DNA of 64,000 nucleotides from Pseudomonas sp. GL-B-19 (GTDB lineage: Bacteria; Pseudomonadota; Gammaproteobacteria; Pseudomonadales; Pseudomonadaceae). Positions within the stretch are counted from its first letter, which is position 1. Each line of letters starts with the position of its first letter. Under the pieces are notes generated by a model, which was not told the origin of the DNA, did not search any database, and saw nothing but the letters and a program-made list of their open reading frames with translations. Below are positions 45,759-55,131 of this stretch, in pieces. The stretch spans positions 62,001-126,000 of the forward strand of contig NZ_JAHBDK010000020.1 in assembly GCF_019956415.1 (NCBI RefSeq), written 5' to 3'. Position numbers and translations under genes: made by a program.

Positions 45759-46781
45759 TCAGGATCTTGGATCGAAAGCATCACGTAATGCCTCGCCGAT
45801 AAACACCAGTAAAGAAAGAATCAGTGCCAAGGTGAAAAACGCTGTCAGCCCTAACCAAGGCGCTTGCAGGTTCTGCTTGCCCTGACCGATCAATTCGCCG
45901 AGGGATGCGCTGCCGGCCGGCATGCCGAAACCGAGGAAGTCCAGTGCTGTCAGGGTCGAAATCGCCCCGGTGAGAATGAACGGCAGGTAACTCAGGGTCG
46001 CGTTCATGGCGTTGGGCAGAATGTGCCGCACGATCACTTTGCGATCCGTCAGGCCCAGCGCCCGGGCGGCTTTGACGTATTCCAGGTTGCGTCCGCGCAG
46101 GAACTCGGCGCGCACCACGTCGACCAGCGCGAGCCAGGTAAATAGCGCCATGATCCCCAGCAACCACCAGAAATTCGGCTCGACGAACCCCGAGAGAATG
46201 ATCAGCAGGTACAGCACCGGCAGCCCGGACCAGACTTCCAGCAAGCGCTGGCCGATCAGGTCGACCCAGCCGCCGTAATAGCCTTGAAGGGCGCCGGCGG
46301 CAATGCCGATCAGGGCGCTGACGAAGGTCAGCATCAACGCAAACAGGATCGACACTCGGGCGCCGAAAATCACTCGGGCCAATACATCCCGGGCCTGATC
46401 GTCGGTGCCCAGCCAGTTCACATTCGAGGGCGGACTCGGCGCCGGTTTGTTGAGGTCGTAATTGGGTGTGTCGTCACTGAAGGGGATCGGCGGGAACAGC
46501 ATCCAGCCGCCGTCCTTTTTGATCAGTTTCTGCACGTAGTCGCTGCGGTAATCCGCCTGAAACGGCAGTTGCCCGCCGAACGTCTGCTCAGTGTGGCGCT
46601 TGAACACCGGGAAATACCATTGCCCCTGATAGCTGACCACCAGCGGCTTGTCGTTGGCGATCAACTCGCCGCCCAAGGTCAGCACAAACAGACCAATGAA
46701 CAACCACAGCGACCACCAACCCCGGCGATTTTTCTTGAAACGTTCAAAACGGCGACGGCCCAACGGCGAGAGCTTGAACAT
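45759..46781 (-). CDS. yejE: Peptide ABC transporter permease YejE
   Basis: This 340-residue DppC-type permease has an N-terminal membrane helix (about 22-42) and a long periplasmic insertion (about 45-125) characteristic of YejE. The transport core has the EAA-like loop ARALGLTDRKVIVRHILPN, and the protein ends LRDAFDPRS. It works with YejB to move oligopeptides (microcin C in E. coli) into the cytoplasm. It overlaps the yejB stop by one base. Confidence 0.94.
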   Translation of the reverse strand: MFKLSPLGRRRFERFKKNRRGWWSLWLFIGLFVLTLGGELIANDKPLVVSYQGQWYFPVFKRHTEQTFGGQLPFQADYRSDYVQKLIKKDGGWMLFPPIPFSDDTPNYDLNKPAPSPPSNVNWLGTDDQARDVLARVIFGARVSILFALMLTFVSALIGIAAGALQGYYGGWVDLIGQRLLEVWSGLPVLYLLIILSGFVEPNFWWLLGIMALFTWLALVDVVRAEFLRGRNLEYVKAARALGLTDRKVIVRHILPNAMNATLSYLPFILTGAISTLTALDFLGFGMPAGSASLGELIGQGKQNLQAPWLGLTAFFTLALILSLLVFIGEALRDAFDPRS

Positions 46782-47842
46782 CAGGCATTCCTCGCGGCGA
46801 AGTCGATACGCGGGTCGACCAGGGTGTAGCAGAGGTCGCCGACCAGTTTTATCAGGAGGCCAAACAGCGTGAAGATAAACAGTGAGCCAAACACTACTGG
46901 ATAGTCACGCGAGACGGCGGCTTCATAACTCATGCGGCCCAGGCCATCAAGGGAGAAAATCACCTCGATCAGCAAGGAGCCGGCGAAAAACACGCTGATG
47001 AACGCCTGCGGAATGCCCGACACCACCAGCAGCATTGCATTGCGGAATACGTGCCCGTACAGCACCCGACGTTCACTCATGCCTTTGGCGCGTGCGGTGA
47101 TGACGTACTGGCGGGTGATTTCATTGAGGAACGAGTTTTTGGTGAGGATGGTCAGGGTTGCGAAACCGCCGATCACCAGCGACGTCACTGGCAGCACCAG
47201 GTGCCAGAAGTAGTCGGCGACTTTGCCCACGGTCGACAGCGACTCGAAGTCGTCCGAGACCAGCCCGCGCACCGGGAACCAGTTCAATGAGGTGCCGCCG
47301 GCGAACACCACGATCAGGAACATGGCGAACAGGAACGCCGGCATGGCGTAGCCGATAATGATCGCGGTGCTGCTCCAGATATCGAAATGGCTGCCGTGGT
47401 GCACGGCCTTGCGAATACCCAGGGGGATCGACACCAGATAGGTGATCAGCGTCGCCCAAAGCCCGAGGGAAATGGTCACCGGCATTTTTTCCAGGATCAG
47501 GTCGGTGACCGTGGCGCCACGGAAGAAGCTCTTGCCGAAGTCCAGCCGGGCGTAACTGGTGAGCATCAGCCACAGGCGTTCATGCGCGGGTTTGTCAAAA
47601 CCGTATTGTTTTTCAATGTCCTTGATCAGCTGCGGGTCGAGGCCCCGGCTGGCGCGCGAGGTGCCGGACATGGTTTCGCCGGATCCGCCACCGACTGCCG
47701 CGCCGCCGATGCCTTGCAGGTGCGCAATGGCCTGTTCCACCGGACCGCCCGGTGCCGCCTGGACGATGACGAAGTTGACCAACAGAATGATCACCAGCGT
47801 CGGAATGATCAGCAGCAAACGCCGCAGTATGTAAGCCCACAT
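46781..47842 (-). CDS. yejB: Peptide ABC transporter permease YejB
   Basis: This 353-residue DppB-type permease has the N-terminal signature [15 protein letters not shown] and about six helices. It has the family insertion around [15 protein letters not shown], the EAA-like loop [19 protein letters not shown] and the terminal [13 protein letters not shown]. The start [10 protein letters not shown] at 47842 overlaps the yejA stop as TGATG, which indicates coupling; the longer open frame to 47926 is rejected. Confidence 0.94.
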   Translation of the reverse strand: MWAYILRRLLLIIPTLVIILLVNFVIVQAAPGGPVEQAIAHLQGIGGAAVGGGSGETMSGTSRASRGLDPQLIKDIEKQYGFDKPAHERLWLMLTSYARLDFGKSFFRGATVTDLILEKMPVTISLGLWATLITYLVSIPLGIRKAVHHGSHFDIWSSTAIIIGYAMPAFLFAMFLIVVFAGGTSLNWFPVRGLVSDDFESLSTVGKVADYFWHLVLPVTSLVIGGFATLTILTKNSFLNEITRQYVITARAKGMSERRVLYGHVFRNAMLLVVSGIPQAFISVFFAGSLLIEVIFSLDGLGRMSYEAAVSRDYPVVFGSLFIFTLFGLLIKLVGDLCYTLVDPRIDFAARNA

Positions 47843-49710
47843 CAGTGCGGCCCTCCGGGTTTGCCACGGCTGATTTGCTCGGCGGTCATTTGCTGGTTGG
47901 TCAGCGGCGTGGTGCTTATTTCCCACCAGCTCTCAATGGCTTCGTCATTGCTGGCCTGCTCGTTGGGCCGGCCGAACCGGTTCCACCAGACGGTCGATGT
48001 GCCCGGCGGGTAATAGTTGGGAATCCAGTAGTAGTTCCATTGCAGCACCCGGTCGAGCGCGTGGGCGTAACGCAGCATCTCGGGCTGGGTGGTGGCGTGG
48101 ACCAGTCCGGTGATCAGTGTGTCGACTGCCGGGTTCTTCAGCACCATGTAGTTATTGGCGCCGGGATCGTTGGCCGAGATCGAGCCGAAGTAATTGAACA
48201 GTTCACCCCCCGGTGAGGTGGTGACCGGGTACCCGGTGACGATCATGTCGTAATCGCGGCTCATCAGGCGATTCACGTACTGCGATGAATCGATACGGCG
48301 GATGTTCATGTCTATGCCGATCTGTTTCAGGGTGCGCTTGTAAGGCAACAGCAATCGGTCCATGCCGTTCTGGCTGACCAGGAAGGTAAAGCTCAGCGGC
48401 TTGCCATCGGCGTTGACCAATTGATCGCCATCAGGTTTCCAGCCGGCCTGTTCGAGCAGGTCCAGCGCTTGCAATTGCTTATCGCGAATCACACCGCTGC
48501 CATCGGTTTTCGCTGCTTCGAAGACCTGGGTGAACACCTCATCGGGGATCTGCCCGCGTAACGGCTCAAGAATGGCCAGTTCCGCTGCATTGGGCAGTTG
48601 CCGCGCAGCCAGGTCAGTGTTGGAGAAGTAGCTCTGCTGGCGGATGTACATGTCGCGCATCATCTGCCGGTTGCTCCATTCGAAATCCCAGAGCATGGCC
48701 AGTGCCTGGCGCACCCGGCGGTCCTGGAAAATCGGGTTCTGCAGATTGAAGACAAATCCCTGCGCCGGCTGCGGCGCATCGGTAGCCAGGTGAGCCTTTT
48801 GCAGGCGCCCGTCGCTCAGGGCAGGGCTGTCATAGCCGATGGAAAAGCCGGTGGCGGAGAATTCGCGGTTGTAGTCATAGGCCCCACCCCGTAGCACCTG
48901 GCGCGCGACGTCGGTGTCACCGAAGTATTCGATGCTGAAGCGATCGAAGTTATAGAGGCCGCGGCTGACGGGTAAATCCTTGCCCCACCAATTGGCGTCG
49001 CGCTCGAACGTGATGCTGCGACCGGAGTCGACTTTGCCCACCTTATAAGGGCCGCTGCCCAAAGGCGCCTCGTACCCGCCACCGTTGGCGAAGTCGCGGG
49101 TCTTCCACCAATGTTCGGGAAACACCGGCAGCGTTGCGATGTCGAGGGGCAGGGTACGGTTTTCGTTACTTTTGAAATCGAACCGGACGGTCAGAGGCGA
49201 TTCAACTTCCACGCCTTTGACGTCAGCGAATTGGGTGCGATAGCGCAGGCTGCCCTGGGTCATCAACAGGTTGAAGGTGTAGCGCACGTCTTCTGCCGTG
49301 ATCGGTTTGCCGTCTGCAAAGCGCGCCTTGGGGTTGAGATAGAAGCGCAGGAACAGACCATCGTCCGGGCGCTCCATCTTTTGTGCTACGAGGCCGTACA
49401 CGGTATAGGGCTCATCCAGCGAGCGCTGGGCCAGCGGCGAGTAAAGCAAACCGTCGATTTGGGTGACGCCAATACCCTTGTCGATGTACGGCAGGATATG
49501 GTCGAAATGCCCGATTTCGATCGCCGAGCGACGCATCGTGCCGCCCTTGGGGGCCTGCGGATTGGTGTAAGCAAAATGACTGAAACCGGCGGGATATTTC
49601 GCGGGTTCACCGTACACGGTCAACGCATGTTGCGGTGCTGCATCCACACCGGCGGCGCCCAATAACAGCACCACGGCAGTGAACAATAAAGTGGGGAAAG
49701 CCAGTCGCAT
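47842..49710 (-). CDS. yejA: Peptide ABC transporter substrate-binding protein YejA
   Basis: This 622-residue periplasmic binding protein of the SBP_bac_5 family has a signal peptide (residues 1 to about 25, ending VDA-APQH). It has typical blocks: [47 protein letters not shown] and [13 protein letters not shown]. It captures peptides in the periplasm for YejBEF. The start [10 protein letters not shown] at 49710 is chosen over the upstream 49743, because it gives a regular signal peptide. First gene of yejABEF. Confidence 0.93.
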   Translation of the reverse strand: MRLAFPTLLFTAVVLLLGAAGVDAAPQHALTVYGEPAKYPAGFSHFAYTNPQAPKGGTMRRSAIEIGHFDHILPYIDKGIGVTQIDGLLYSPLAQRSLDEPYTVYGLVAQKMERPDDGLFLRFYLNPKARFADGKPITAEDVRYTFNLLMTQGSLRYRTQFADVKGVEVESPLTVRFDFKSNENRTLPLDIATLPVFPEHWWKTRDFANGGGYEAPLGSGPYKVGKVDSGRSITFERDANWWGKDLPVSRGLYNFDRFSIEYFGDTDVARQVLRGGAYDYNREFSATGFSIGYDSPALSDGRLQKAHLATDAPQPAQGFVFNLQNPIFQDRRVRQALAMLWDFEWSNRQMMRDMYIRQQSYFSNTDLAARQLPNAAELAILEPLRGQIPDEVFTQVFEAAKTDGSGVIRDKQLQALDLLEQAGWKPDGDQLVNADGKPLSFTFLVSQNGMDRLLLPYKRTLKQIGIDMNIRRIDSSQYVNRLMSRDYDMIVTGYPVTTSPGGELFNYFGSISANDPGANNYMVLKNPAVDTLITGLVHATTQPEMLRYAHALDRVLQWNYYWIPNYYPPGTSTVWWNRFGRPNEQASNDEAIESWWEISTTPLTNQQMTAEQISRGKPGGPH

Positions 49711-49797
49711 TGTCAGCCTTAGAGCCGGAGGATCGAAAACCACAATTTGTACGCTAGCGGCGCGTCCCTCGCCAGCCTAAAAACGTATCTGAAACAC

Positions 49798-49823
49798 AAC
49801 GGCCCACCAAAAGGCGGGCCGTT
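49798..49823 (-). terminator. Hairpin downstream of the parvulin gene
   Basis: The stem AACGGCCC / GGGCCGTT is followed on the minus strand by GTTGTGTTTC, 24 bp after the parvulin stop. Confidence 0.65.
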
Positions 49824-49846
49824 ATGCGTAAAGCCTGGCGGATCGA

Positions 49847-50128
49847 TCAGTCCTGACGACTGGTCACTTCCAGCAAGTGATAACCGAACTGGGTTTTCAC
49901 CGGGCCTTGTACGACGTTGAGTGGAGCGCTGAACACCACGGCGTCGAATTCCTTGACCATCTGGCCAGGACCGAACGAACCCAGGTCGCCACCTTGACGG
50001 CTGGACGGGCAAGTGGAATTGGCTTTGGCGATTTCGGCGAAATCAGCGCCGCCTTCAATCTTGGCTTTCAGTTCGTTGCACTTGGCTTCCGAGGCAACCA
50101 GGATGTGACGGGCAGTGGCTTTAGCCAT
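49847..50128 (-). CDS. Small parvulin peptidyl-prolyl isomerase (second copy)
   Basis: This 93-residue single-domain parvulin has ATARHILVASEAKCNELK, ANSTCPSSRQGGDLGSFGPGQMV and GPVKTQFGYHLLEV. It is a paralogue of the one at 34905-35180: the same architecture, but clearly diverged in the N-terminal helix. It is cytoplasmic, with a good GGAGTA-type ribosome site before ATG 50128. It lies between the yej operon and the lipase gene with its own terminator. Confidence 0.92.
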   Translation of the reverse strand: MAKATARHILVASEAKCNELKAKIEGGADFAEIAKANSTCPSSRQGGDLGSFGPGQMVKEFDAVVFSAPLNVVQGPVKTQFGYHLLEVTSRQD

Positions 50129-50211
50129 GGGAAATACTCCTTTCGATATTCAATAAAGTGCGGAGCCTACCGGATTCAGTGGCCTATTTCTCGTCAAAAG
50201 TTCCGGACAGA

Positions 50212-51099
50212 TTACAGGCCGGCGTTTTTCAGGCGCTCGGCATGCTGCACATACAACGCAACGGGATCGATGGCTTTGCGGCTATGGCCATCTGAATGGC
50301 CAAGGCTGCTCAGATGATCCAGCGGATAGTCGGAGCGGATGACTTTGCCCAAATGTGAGCTGTAACGGCCGACCATGCCGTCATTTTGCTCCGCTTCCGT
50401 GGTGAAATAATGGGAAAAAGCGCGAAGGAACCCGTGCAGCGGGTCGAGCGCATTGAGCCCTTCGTCGAGAAGGGTTCCCTGTAACGTGCCGCTCCAGGAG
50501 TAATAACGCACGCCGTTAACCAGTTCGCGGCCCTTGCCACCCCAGGTCTTTGGTAACCCTTGAGGATACTTATCGTTGAAAGCGCCGACGCCTTCGGTGG
50601 TCAGCGCATTGAGCGCGGCGACAGCGTTCTGCGGCAGGTGAGCGTTGCCGCTGAGCAACGACACAAAATCGGCGTACAGCGTCGCCACCGTCGCGGCGAC
50701 ATGTTCCGGAAGTCGGCCGGGCGTCAGTGCCTTGCGCAGGAAATCGGCCAGTTCCGAACCGTGGTTCGGGCCGCTGACGGAGGTCACGGACGCAATGGCA
50801 TGGGGGGCCATCGCCGCCGCATAACGTGCGGCCAATGCCCCTTGGCTGTGGCCGATCAAGTTGACCTTGCTGGCGCCGGTTCCTTCCAGCACCCGGTCGA
50901 TCTGTGCCAGCAGTTGGTCGCCACGTGCTTCGTTGCTATGGGTAGCTGACAGGTGCGGGATGAACACTCTGGCCCCCGCACCTCGCAGGGACTGCTTGAC
51001 GTTATGGAAGAATTCGGTTGTGCCGATGCGATCGAAGCCAAAGAGGCCGTGGATCAGCAGGATAGGGTACTGGGTGGTTGCATTCCGTAGCATGTTCAT
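50212..51099 (-). CDS. Triacylglycerol lipase, family I.1 type, without signal peptide
   Basis: This 295-residue alpha/beta hydrolase is closely reminiscent of the Pseudomonas fragi-type family I.1 lipase. It has YPILLIHGLFGFDRIG (oxyanion region), the nucleophile elbow GHSQGALAARY, SVSGPNHGSELADFL, and the C-terminal NDGMVGRYSSHLGKVI and SDYPLDHL segments carrying the Asp/His of the triad. No secretion signal precedes YPILLIHG, and no lipase-specific foldase gene is adjacent, as in the fragi-type enzymes. It probably acts on lipid or ester substrates. Confidence 0.88.
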   Translation of the reverse strand: MNMLRNATTQYPILLIHGLFGFDRIGTTEFFHNVKQSLRGAGARVFIPHLSATHSNEARGDQLLAQIDRVLEGTGASKVNLIGHSQGALAARYAAAMAPHAIASVTSVSGPNHGSELADFLRKALTPGRLPEHVAATVATLYADFVSLLSGNAHLPQNAVAALNALTTEGVGAFNDKYPQGLPKTWGGKGRELVNGVRYYSWSGTLQGTLLDEGLNALDPLHGFLRAFSHYFTTEAEQNDGMVGRYSSHLGKVIRSDYPLDHLSSLGHSDGHSRKAIDPVALYVQHAERLKNAGL

Positions 51100-51451
51100 T
51101 CCTTTTTCGCGGTCGTTCAGAGGTGTGCAGATGGGCTCACTCTAAAGCACCCCAGCGCTTCGGCGGTGTATGAGGAATCCGCTGTAACCTGCTGAAAAAG
51201 GTATAGAAAACGTAGGAAATTTCGAATGTGGTTGAGGTCTCGTTCGGAATGTTTCGACATCTTTTGATCTGTAACTGTGCGTTTTCTTGCGATGGCCTAC
51301 TCAGGAAACACCTTTACCTGTCAGTCATGTCCTCTTCCGGCTGGAAGGGGGATACCGATCAGTTAAGCCATCACGCGATCCGTAGCAGCCGGACGCAGGC
51401 TTCGCCAGCTGCTACAGAAATTGCGTTACTCCGAAAACTGCTTCGCCTTGT
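51100..51451. other. Intergenic region with one atypical REP-like hairpin
   Basis: The only structure seen in this 352-bp gap is an inverted repeat GTAGCAGC...GCTGCTAC at 51382-51416, a REP subtype different from those elsewhere in the window. It lies just after the DAHP synthase stop. The open frame on the plus strand here has no coding character. Confidence 0.6.
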
Positions 51452-52531
51452 TTATTGATTCCCGCGCTGCGCTCGAAGCCGGTCGGCGGCCTGGCGCAAC
51501 AGCTGCTCTGTGCCGTCCCAGCCAAGGCAGCCATCCGTGACCGAGACGCCATAGCGCAGGGGTGGACTCAAGGGCTGGCAACCTTCGAACAAATGGCTCT
51601 CGATCATCATGCCGATCAGCGAACGGTCGCCTTGCAGGCGTTGTTCGAGCACGTCGTTGAACACCGCGGGTTGCCGTGCCGGGTCTTTGCCGCTATTGGC
51701 GTGGCTGCAGTCGACCATGATCCGCGCCGGGATCTTCAGTCGGGTCAAATCGCGATTCACTTGGGCGACGCTGTCACGGTCGTAGTTCGGTCCACGGTGT
51801 CCGCCGCGCAACACCAGGTGCGTATCGGGATTGCCCGGCGTCTGGATGATCGCAGGATGTCCCTGGCTGTCGACGCCGAAATGCCGATGGGGATGGGCAG
51901 CCGAGCGCATGGCGTCGCTGGCAACGGTCACGCCGCCATCGGTGCCGTTCTTGAACCCGACCGGCATGCCCAGGCCGCTGGCCATTTCCCGGTGGATCTG
52001 CGATTCGGTGGTACGGGCACCAATCGCCACCCAGCTCAGCAGGTCATCAAAGTAACCGGCGGCCATGGGTTGCAGCAGTTCGGTGGCAATCGGCAAGCCG
52101 AGGCGGAGCATTTCGCGCATCAGCTCGCGGGACAGCGTCAAGCCGCCGGCCATGTCATCGCTGCCATCCAGATGCGGATCGTAGGCCAGGCCTTTCCAGC
52201 CGACAGTGGTGCGCGGTTTTTCGACGTAGGCGCGCATGACCAGCAGCATTTCATCACTGACGTTGGTGGCGAGTCGGGTAAGGTTGGCCGCGTATTCGAG
52301 GGCGGACTGCGGGTCATGAATTGAGCAAGGGCCGACGATCACCAGCAAACGGGCGTCTTCACCGTTGAGGATCGCACGGACGGCGTCACGGTGAGCGGCG
52401 ACTTGCCGGGTCAGGGCGTTGTTGAGGGGCAGTTGCTGCTTGAGTTGCAATGAGCTGGGCAGACGCAGGGTCAGCGTTTCATTGGCAGGGCTCAAGGTGG
52501 ACAGCGGCAGAGCAGAGACGGACGAGTTCAT
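51452..52531 (-). CDS. 3-deoxy-7-phosphoheptulonate (DAHP) synthase, class I
   Basis: This 359-residue AroF/AroG/AroH-type enzyme condenses phosphoenolpyruvate and erythrose 4-phosphate, the first step of aromatic amino acid synthesis. Landmarks are LLVIVGPCSIHD, VMRAYVEKPRTTVGWKGL, ELLQPMAAGYFDDLLSWVAIGART, GFKNGTDGG, LRGGHRGPNYD, DCSHANSGKD and SVTDGCLGWD. The protein alone does not show which aromatic acid inhibits it. Upstream are an aromatic-rich leader peptide, an attenuator and a second Tyr/Phe-rich small ORF, so transcription is probably controlled by aromatic amino acid supply. Confidence 0.94.
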   Translation of the reverse strand: MNSSVSALPLSTLSPANETLTLRLPSSLQLKQQLPLNNALTRQVAAHRDAVRAILNGEDARLLVIVGPCSIHDPQSALEYAANLTRLATNVSDEMLLVMRAYVEKPRTTVGWKGLAYDPHLDGSDDMAGGLTLSRELMREMLRLGLPIATELLQPMAAGYFDDLLSWVAIGARTTESQIHREMASGLGMPVGFKNGTDGGVTVASDAMRSAAHPHRHFGVDSQGHPAIIQTPGNPDTHLVLRGGHRGPNYDRDSVAQVNRDLTRLKIPARIMVDCSHANSGKDPARQPAVFNDVLEQRLQGDRSLIGMMIESHLFEGCQPLSPPLRYGVSVTDGCLGWDGTEQLLRQAADRLRAQRGNQ

Positions 52532-52579
52532 ATCAAGGATTCCTGGGCTGGCGGCGGGTTCGTTCCCGCGCGCTCGGCC

Positions 52580-52732
52580 CTACTGGGGTGTTCGACAATT
52601 GGCCGGATTGGCTGCGTGTGTGTGCATGCCACCTGTGGGTGACCGATCGGAGGCGGCAGGCTGTCCCGAGCGGAGGCTGGTAAATCGCCAGGCGGTAAAA
52701 CTGTCGTAACGGTAATAAGTGGCGTAGTTCAT
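52580..52732 (-). CDS. Tyr/Phe-rich 50-residue ORF between attenuator and DAHP synthase
   Basis: An ATG at 52732 with a GAGGA site opens a 50-codon frame whose first 17 residues (MNYATYYRYDSFTAWRF) contain four tyrosines, two phenylalanines and one tryptophan. The rest has no special composition. It lies after the attenuator hairpin and ends 48 bp before the DAHP synthase start. The aromatic cluster suggests a second regulatory leader, or a small protein whose translation reports Tyr/Phe-tRNA charging. I do not recognise it as a known family. Confidence 0.5.
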   Translation of the reverse strand: MNYATYYRYDSFTAWRFTSLRSGQPAASDRSPTGGMHTHAANPANCRTPQ

Positions 52733-52779
52733 GTCGTGAATCCTCAAAGTGTCTGGTGTGTCGCAAAAATGTGCGGGGC

Positions 52780-52825
52780 TGAAAAAACAAAACCCCCGGT
52801 CGGGAGGCCGACCGGGGGTTTGGAA
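52780..52825 (-). terminator. Attenuator terminator of the DAHP synthase operon
   Basis: A 14-bp stem AAACCCCCGGTCGG / CCGACCGGGGGTTT with a four-base loop (52790-52821) is followed on the minus strand by TTTTGTTTTTTC. It lies about 45 bp after the leader-peptide stop. Complementary segments inside the leader (GGGTAT with ATACCC, and GGCGC with GCGCC) could form the alternative structures. Confidence 0.88.
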
Positions 52826-52867
52826 AACTCTGGCGGCGACCCGTTTAAAGTGGGCGCCGTGTGGGTA

Positions 52868-52996
52868 TCAGGCGCGCCAGTGGCTAAACCAATACCCAAA
52901 ATAAAAGCTGACCGGAGCGCAAACTTCATTCGCCCGCGCAGCCGCCACCGAGCGCAGGGCGCTGATAGTTGGAAGCTGTGAGAGGGCGTTGAGCAT
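52868..52996 (-). CDS. Aromatic leader peptide of the DAHP synthase attenuator
   Basis: This 42-codon ORF starts at ATG 52996 with GGAGA eight bases upstream and ends SFYFGYWFSHWRA, with seven aromatic residues (3 Phe, 2 Tyr, 2 Trp) in the last twelve. It is followed by overlapping stems and a strong terminator. This is the layout of amino-acid attenuation in trp, phe and his operons. Ribosome stalling at the aromatic codons is expected to prevent terminator formation. Confidence 0.8.
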   Translation of the reverse strand: MLNALSQLPTISALRSVAAARANEVCAPVSFYFGYWFSHWRA

Positions 52997-53157
52997 GGTC
53001 TGTCTCCGATGGATGCGCCGAGCTTACTCGAGGCCGGTGCGCGGTTTCAATCAGAAAATGCTATCGATGGCCGACAGCGTTTTCTATCGCTTGAGCGCCG
53101 GCCGTTTTATGACACACTTTGGGTTTTGCCCACCCTTTAACGTCACAAGGACGAATC

Positions 53158-53916
53158 ATGACGCCATTGACCATAGCCGCCGCTCAATCGATTTCCGTTG
53201 CGGGTGATCTTGCCGCCAACATTGTCCGGCATCAGCGTTTTATGCAGGTTGCCGCGGAACAGGGTGTTCAGTTGCTGGTCTTTCCAGAATTGTCGCTGAC
53301 CGGGTATGAGCGGGGATTGGCAGCCGAATTGGCAATCACACCGGATGCCGAAGTGTTGCGGCCGTTGCGAGATTTCGCCCAGGTAGTCGGTGTGACGAGC
53401 GTCGTCGGAATGCCGATTCGGCTGTCGGACGGATCGCCGGTACTGATTGGCGCATTGGTGTTCGGCGCAGATGGTTCGCTCGGGGTTTACAGCAAGCAGC
53501 ATCTGCACCCGGGCGAGGAAGTCGCGTTTGCCCCGGGCGCAGGTGGTTCGATGTTGACGATCGGTGCCGATGCCGTCGCGCTAGCGGTGTGTGCCGATTT
53601 TTCTCACGCCAGTCACGCAGCCGCAGCGGCGGAGCAGGGTGCCGACCTGTATGCCGCCGGTGTGTTGATCACGGAAAACGGCTATGCCCCGGACACTGCG
53701 CTTCTGCAAGGCTACGCTGGCACTCATTCAATGGCGGTGCTGATGGCCAACCACGGCGGAGTAACCGGAGGTTGGGAGTCAGCAGGGCGCAGTGCTATCT
53801 GGGCGTCAGATGGTTCGCTCATTGCCGCGGCGAACGGTACGGGGAATGTGATGGTAGTGGCTCGCCGCGAAGCGGGTGACTGGCGCGGGCATGTTGTCGA
53901 CGTTGCGGTGGCTTGA
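53158..53916 (+). CDS. Carbon-nitrogen hydrolase (nitrilase superfamily)
   Basis: This 252-residue enzyme has the catalytic Glu-Lys-Cys triad of the nitrilase superfamily: glutamate in FPELSLTGYE, lysine in YSKQHLHPGEE, and cysteine in LAVCADFSHASHA. It hydrolyses a carbon-nitrogen bond (amide or carbamoyl type); the substrate is not known. The start MTPLTIAAAQ at 53158 follows AAGGACG; the extension to 53119 is rejected. Its TGA is followed at once by the ATG of the acetyltransferase gene. Confidence 0.88.
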   Translation: MTPLTIAAAQSISVAGDLAANIVRHQRFMQVAAEQGVQLLVFPELSLTGYERGLAAELAITPDAEVLRPLRDFAQVVGVTSVVGMPIRLSDGSPVLIGALVFGADGSLGVYSKQHLHPGEEVAFAPGAGGSMLTIGADAVALAVCADFSHASHAAAAAEQGADLYAAGVLITENGYAPDTALLQGYAGTHSMAVLMANHGGVTGGWESAGRSAIWASDGSLIAAANGTGNVMVVARREAGDWRGHVVDVAVA

Positions 53917-54360
53917 ATGGGTTTCCAATGGCGTCCGGCGACACCCCAGGATCTCGACTTCGCCCGGAAGCTGACCTGCGACAACATGCTGCGCTATTAC
54001 ATTCAGCACGACCTGCTTTGGCTGGATGAGGCGTTTGATATCGCGTGGGCGGGGCGGGAGAACCGCATGATTGTGCGCGATGATGCGCTGCTGGGTTTTG
54101 TCAGCTTGAGTCGCGATGCGAGCGCCTTGTACATCCGCGAGCTGCACATTGTCGAAGCGTTCCAGGGGCAGGGCGCGGGTTCCTGGGCGATCGATCAGGT
54201 ATTCGCACTGGCGTGCAAGGAACGTCGCCAGGCGTTACGCCTGACCGTTTTTGAAAACAATCCGGCAAAAAATCTTTACGAGAGAAAAGGGCTGACGGTG
54301 GTCGGCAAAGACGAGTGTTTCCTGAAAATGCAGCGTGATGCCGGTGGGGTACATCGCTGA
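53917..54360 (+). CDS. GNAT-family N-acetyltransferase
   Basis: This 147-residue protein has the GNAT fold: FQWRPATPQDLDFARKL at the N-terminus, LYIRELHIVEAFQGQGAGSWAI as the acetyl-CoA pyrophosphate loop (Q/R-x-x-G-x-G/A variant QGQGAG), and LRLTVFENNPAKNLYERKG at the C-terminus. The acceptor is unknown. It starts directly after the hydrolase stop, so the two genes are probably co-translated. Confidence 0.9.
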   Translation: MGFQWRPATPQDLDFARKLTCDNMLRYYIQHDLLWLDEAFDIAWAGRENRMIVRDDALLGFVSLSRDASALYIRELHIVEAFQGQGAGSWAIDQVFALACKERRQALRLTVFENNPAKNLYERKGLTVVGKDECFLKMQRDAGGVHR

Positions 54361-54487
54361 AACACGCTTGCAACAAGCCTTTCAAGACGAATTGATACTT
54401 TTTATATGACGCTTGCCGCTAGGTCTGCCAGTTGCTTTTTGCTAAGGTGTCCGGCAACCCAATAAGACCAAATCGCGAGGTGTCTGC

Positions 54488-55129
54488 TTGATTAGGGTGC
54501 TAGTAGTCGATGACCATGATCTCGTTCGTACAGGCATTACACGAATGCTGGCTGACATCGATGGCCTACAAGTAGTCGGCCAGGCTGAGTCAGGGGAAGA
54601 ATCCCTGCTGAAAGCGCGTGAGCTGAAACCCGATGTGGTGTTGATGGACGTCAAGATGCCCGGGATCGGCGGTCTTGAAGCCACGCGCAAACTGTTGCGC
54701 AGTCACCCGGATATCAAAGTCGTCGCGGTTACCGTGTGTGAGGAGGATCCGTTTCCGACGCGATTGTTGCAGGCCGGTGCCGCAGGTTACCTGACCAAGG
54801 GCGCCGGGCTGCCGGAAATGGTTCAGGCCATTCGCCTGGTGTTTGCCGGGCAACGCTACATCAGCCCGCAGATTGCCCAGCAACTGGCGATCAAATCCTT
54901 CCAGCCGACCAACGATTCGCCCTTCGATGCGTTGTCCGAGCGCGAGATCCAGATCGCGCTGATGATTGTCGGCTGTCAGAAAGTACAGATTATTTCCGAC
55001 AAACTTTGCCTGTCGCCCAAAACGGTCAACACTTACCGTTACCGCATTTTCGAGAAGCTTTCGATCAGCAGTGATGTCGAGCTGACGCTGTTGGCGGTTC
55101 GTCACGGCATGGTCGATGCCAGCCTCTGA
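54488..55129 (+). CDS. gacA: Response regulator GacA
   Basis: This 213-residue NarL/FixJ-type regulator has a receiver domain with the phosphorylated aspartate in [10 protein letters not shown] (residue 54) and the acidic pair VDDHD near the N-terminus. A LuxR-type helix-turn-helix ([33 protein letters not shown]) follows. The start codon is TTG with GCGAGG upstream, as described for gacA in fluorescent pseudomonads. GacA, activated by GacS, drives the small RNAs of the Rsm system controlling secondary metabolism and biofilm genes. uvrC follows two bases later. Confidence 0.97.
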   Translation: MIRVLVVDDHDLVRTGITRMLADIDGLQVVGQAESGEESLLKARELKPDVVLMDVKMPGIGGLEATRKLLRSHPDIKVVAVTVCEEDPFPTRLLQAGAAGYLTKGAGLPEMVQAIRLVFAGQRYISPQIAQQLAIKSFQPTNDSPFDALSEREIQIALMIVGCQKVQIISDKLCLSPKTVNTYRYRIFEKLSISSDVELTLLAVRHGMVDASL

Positions 55130-55131
55130 CA

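Noticed and set aside
51228..51458. 76-codon plus-strand ORF in the lipase/DAHP synthase gap
   Set aside because: No ribosome site and no coding-like composition, and it runs into the REP-like hairpin and the antisense end of the DAHP synthase gene.
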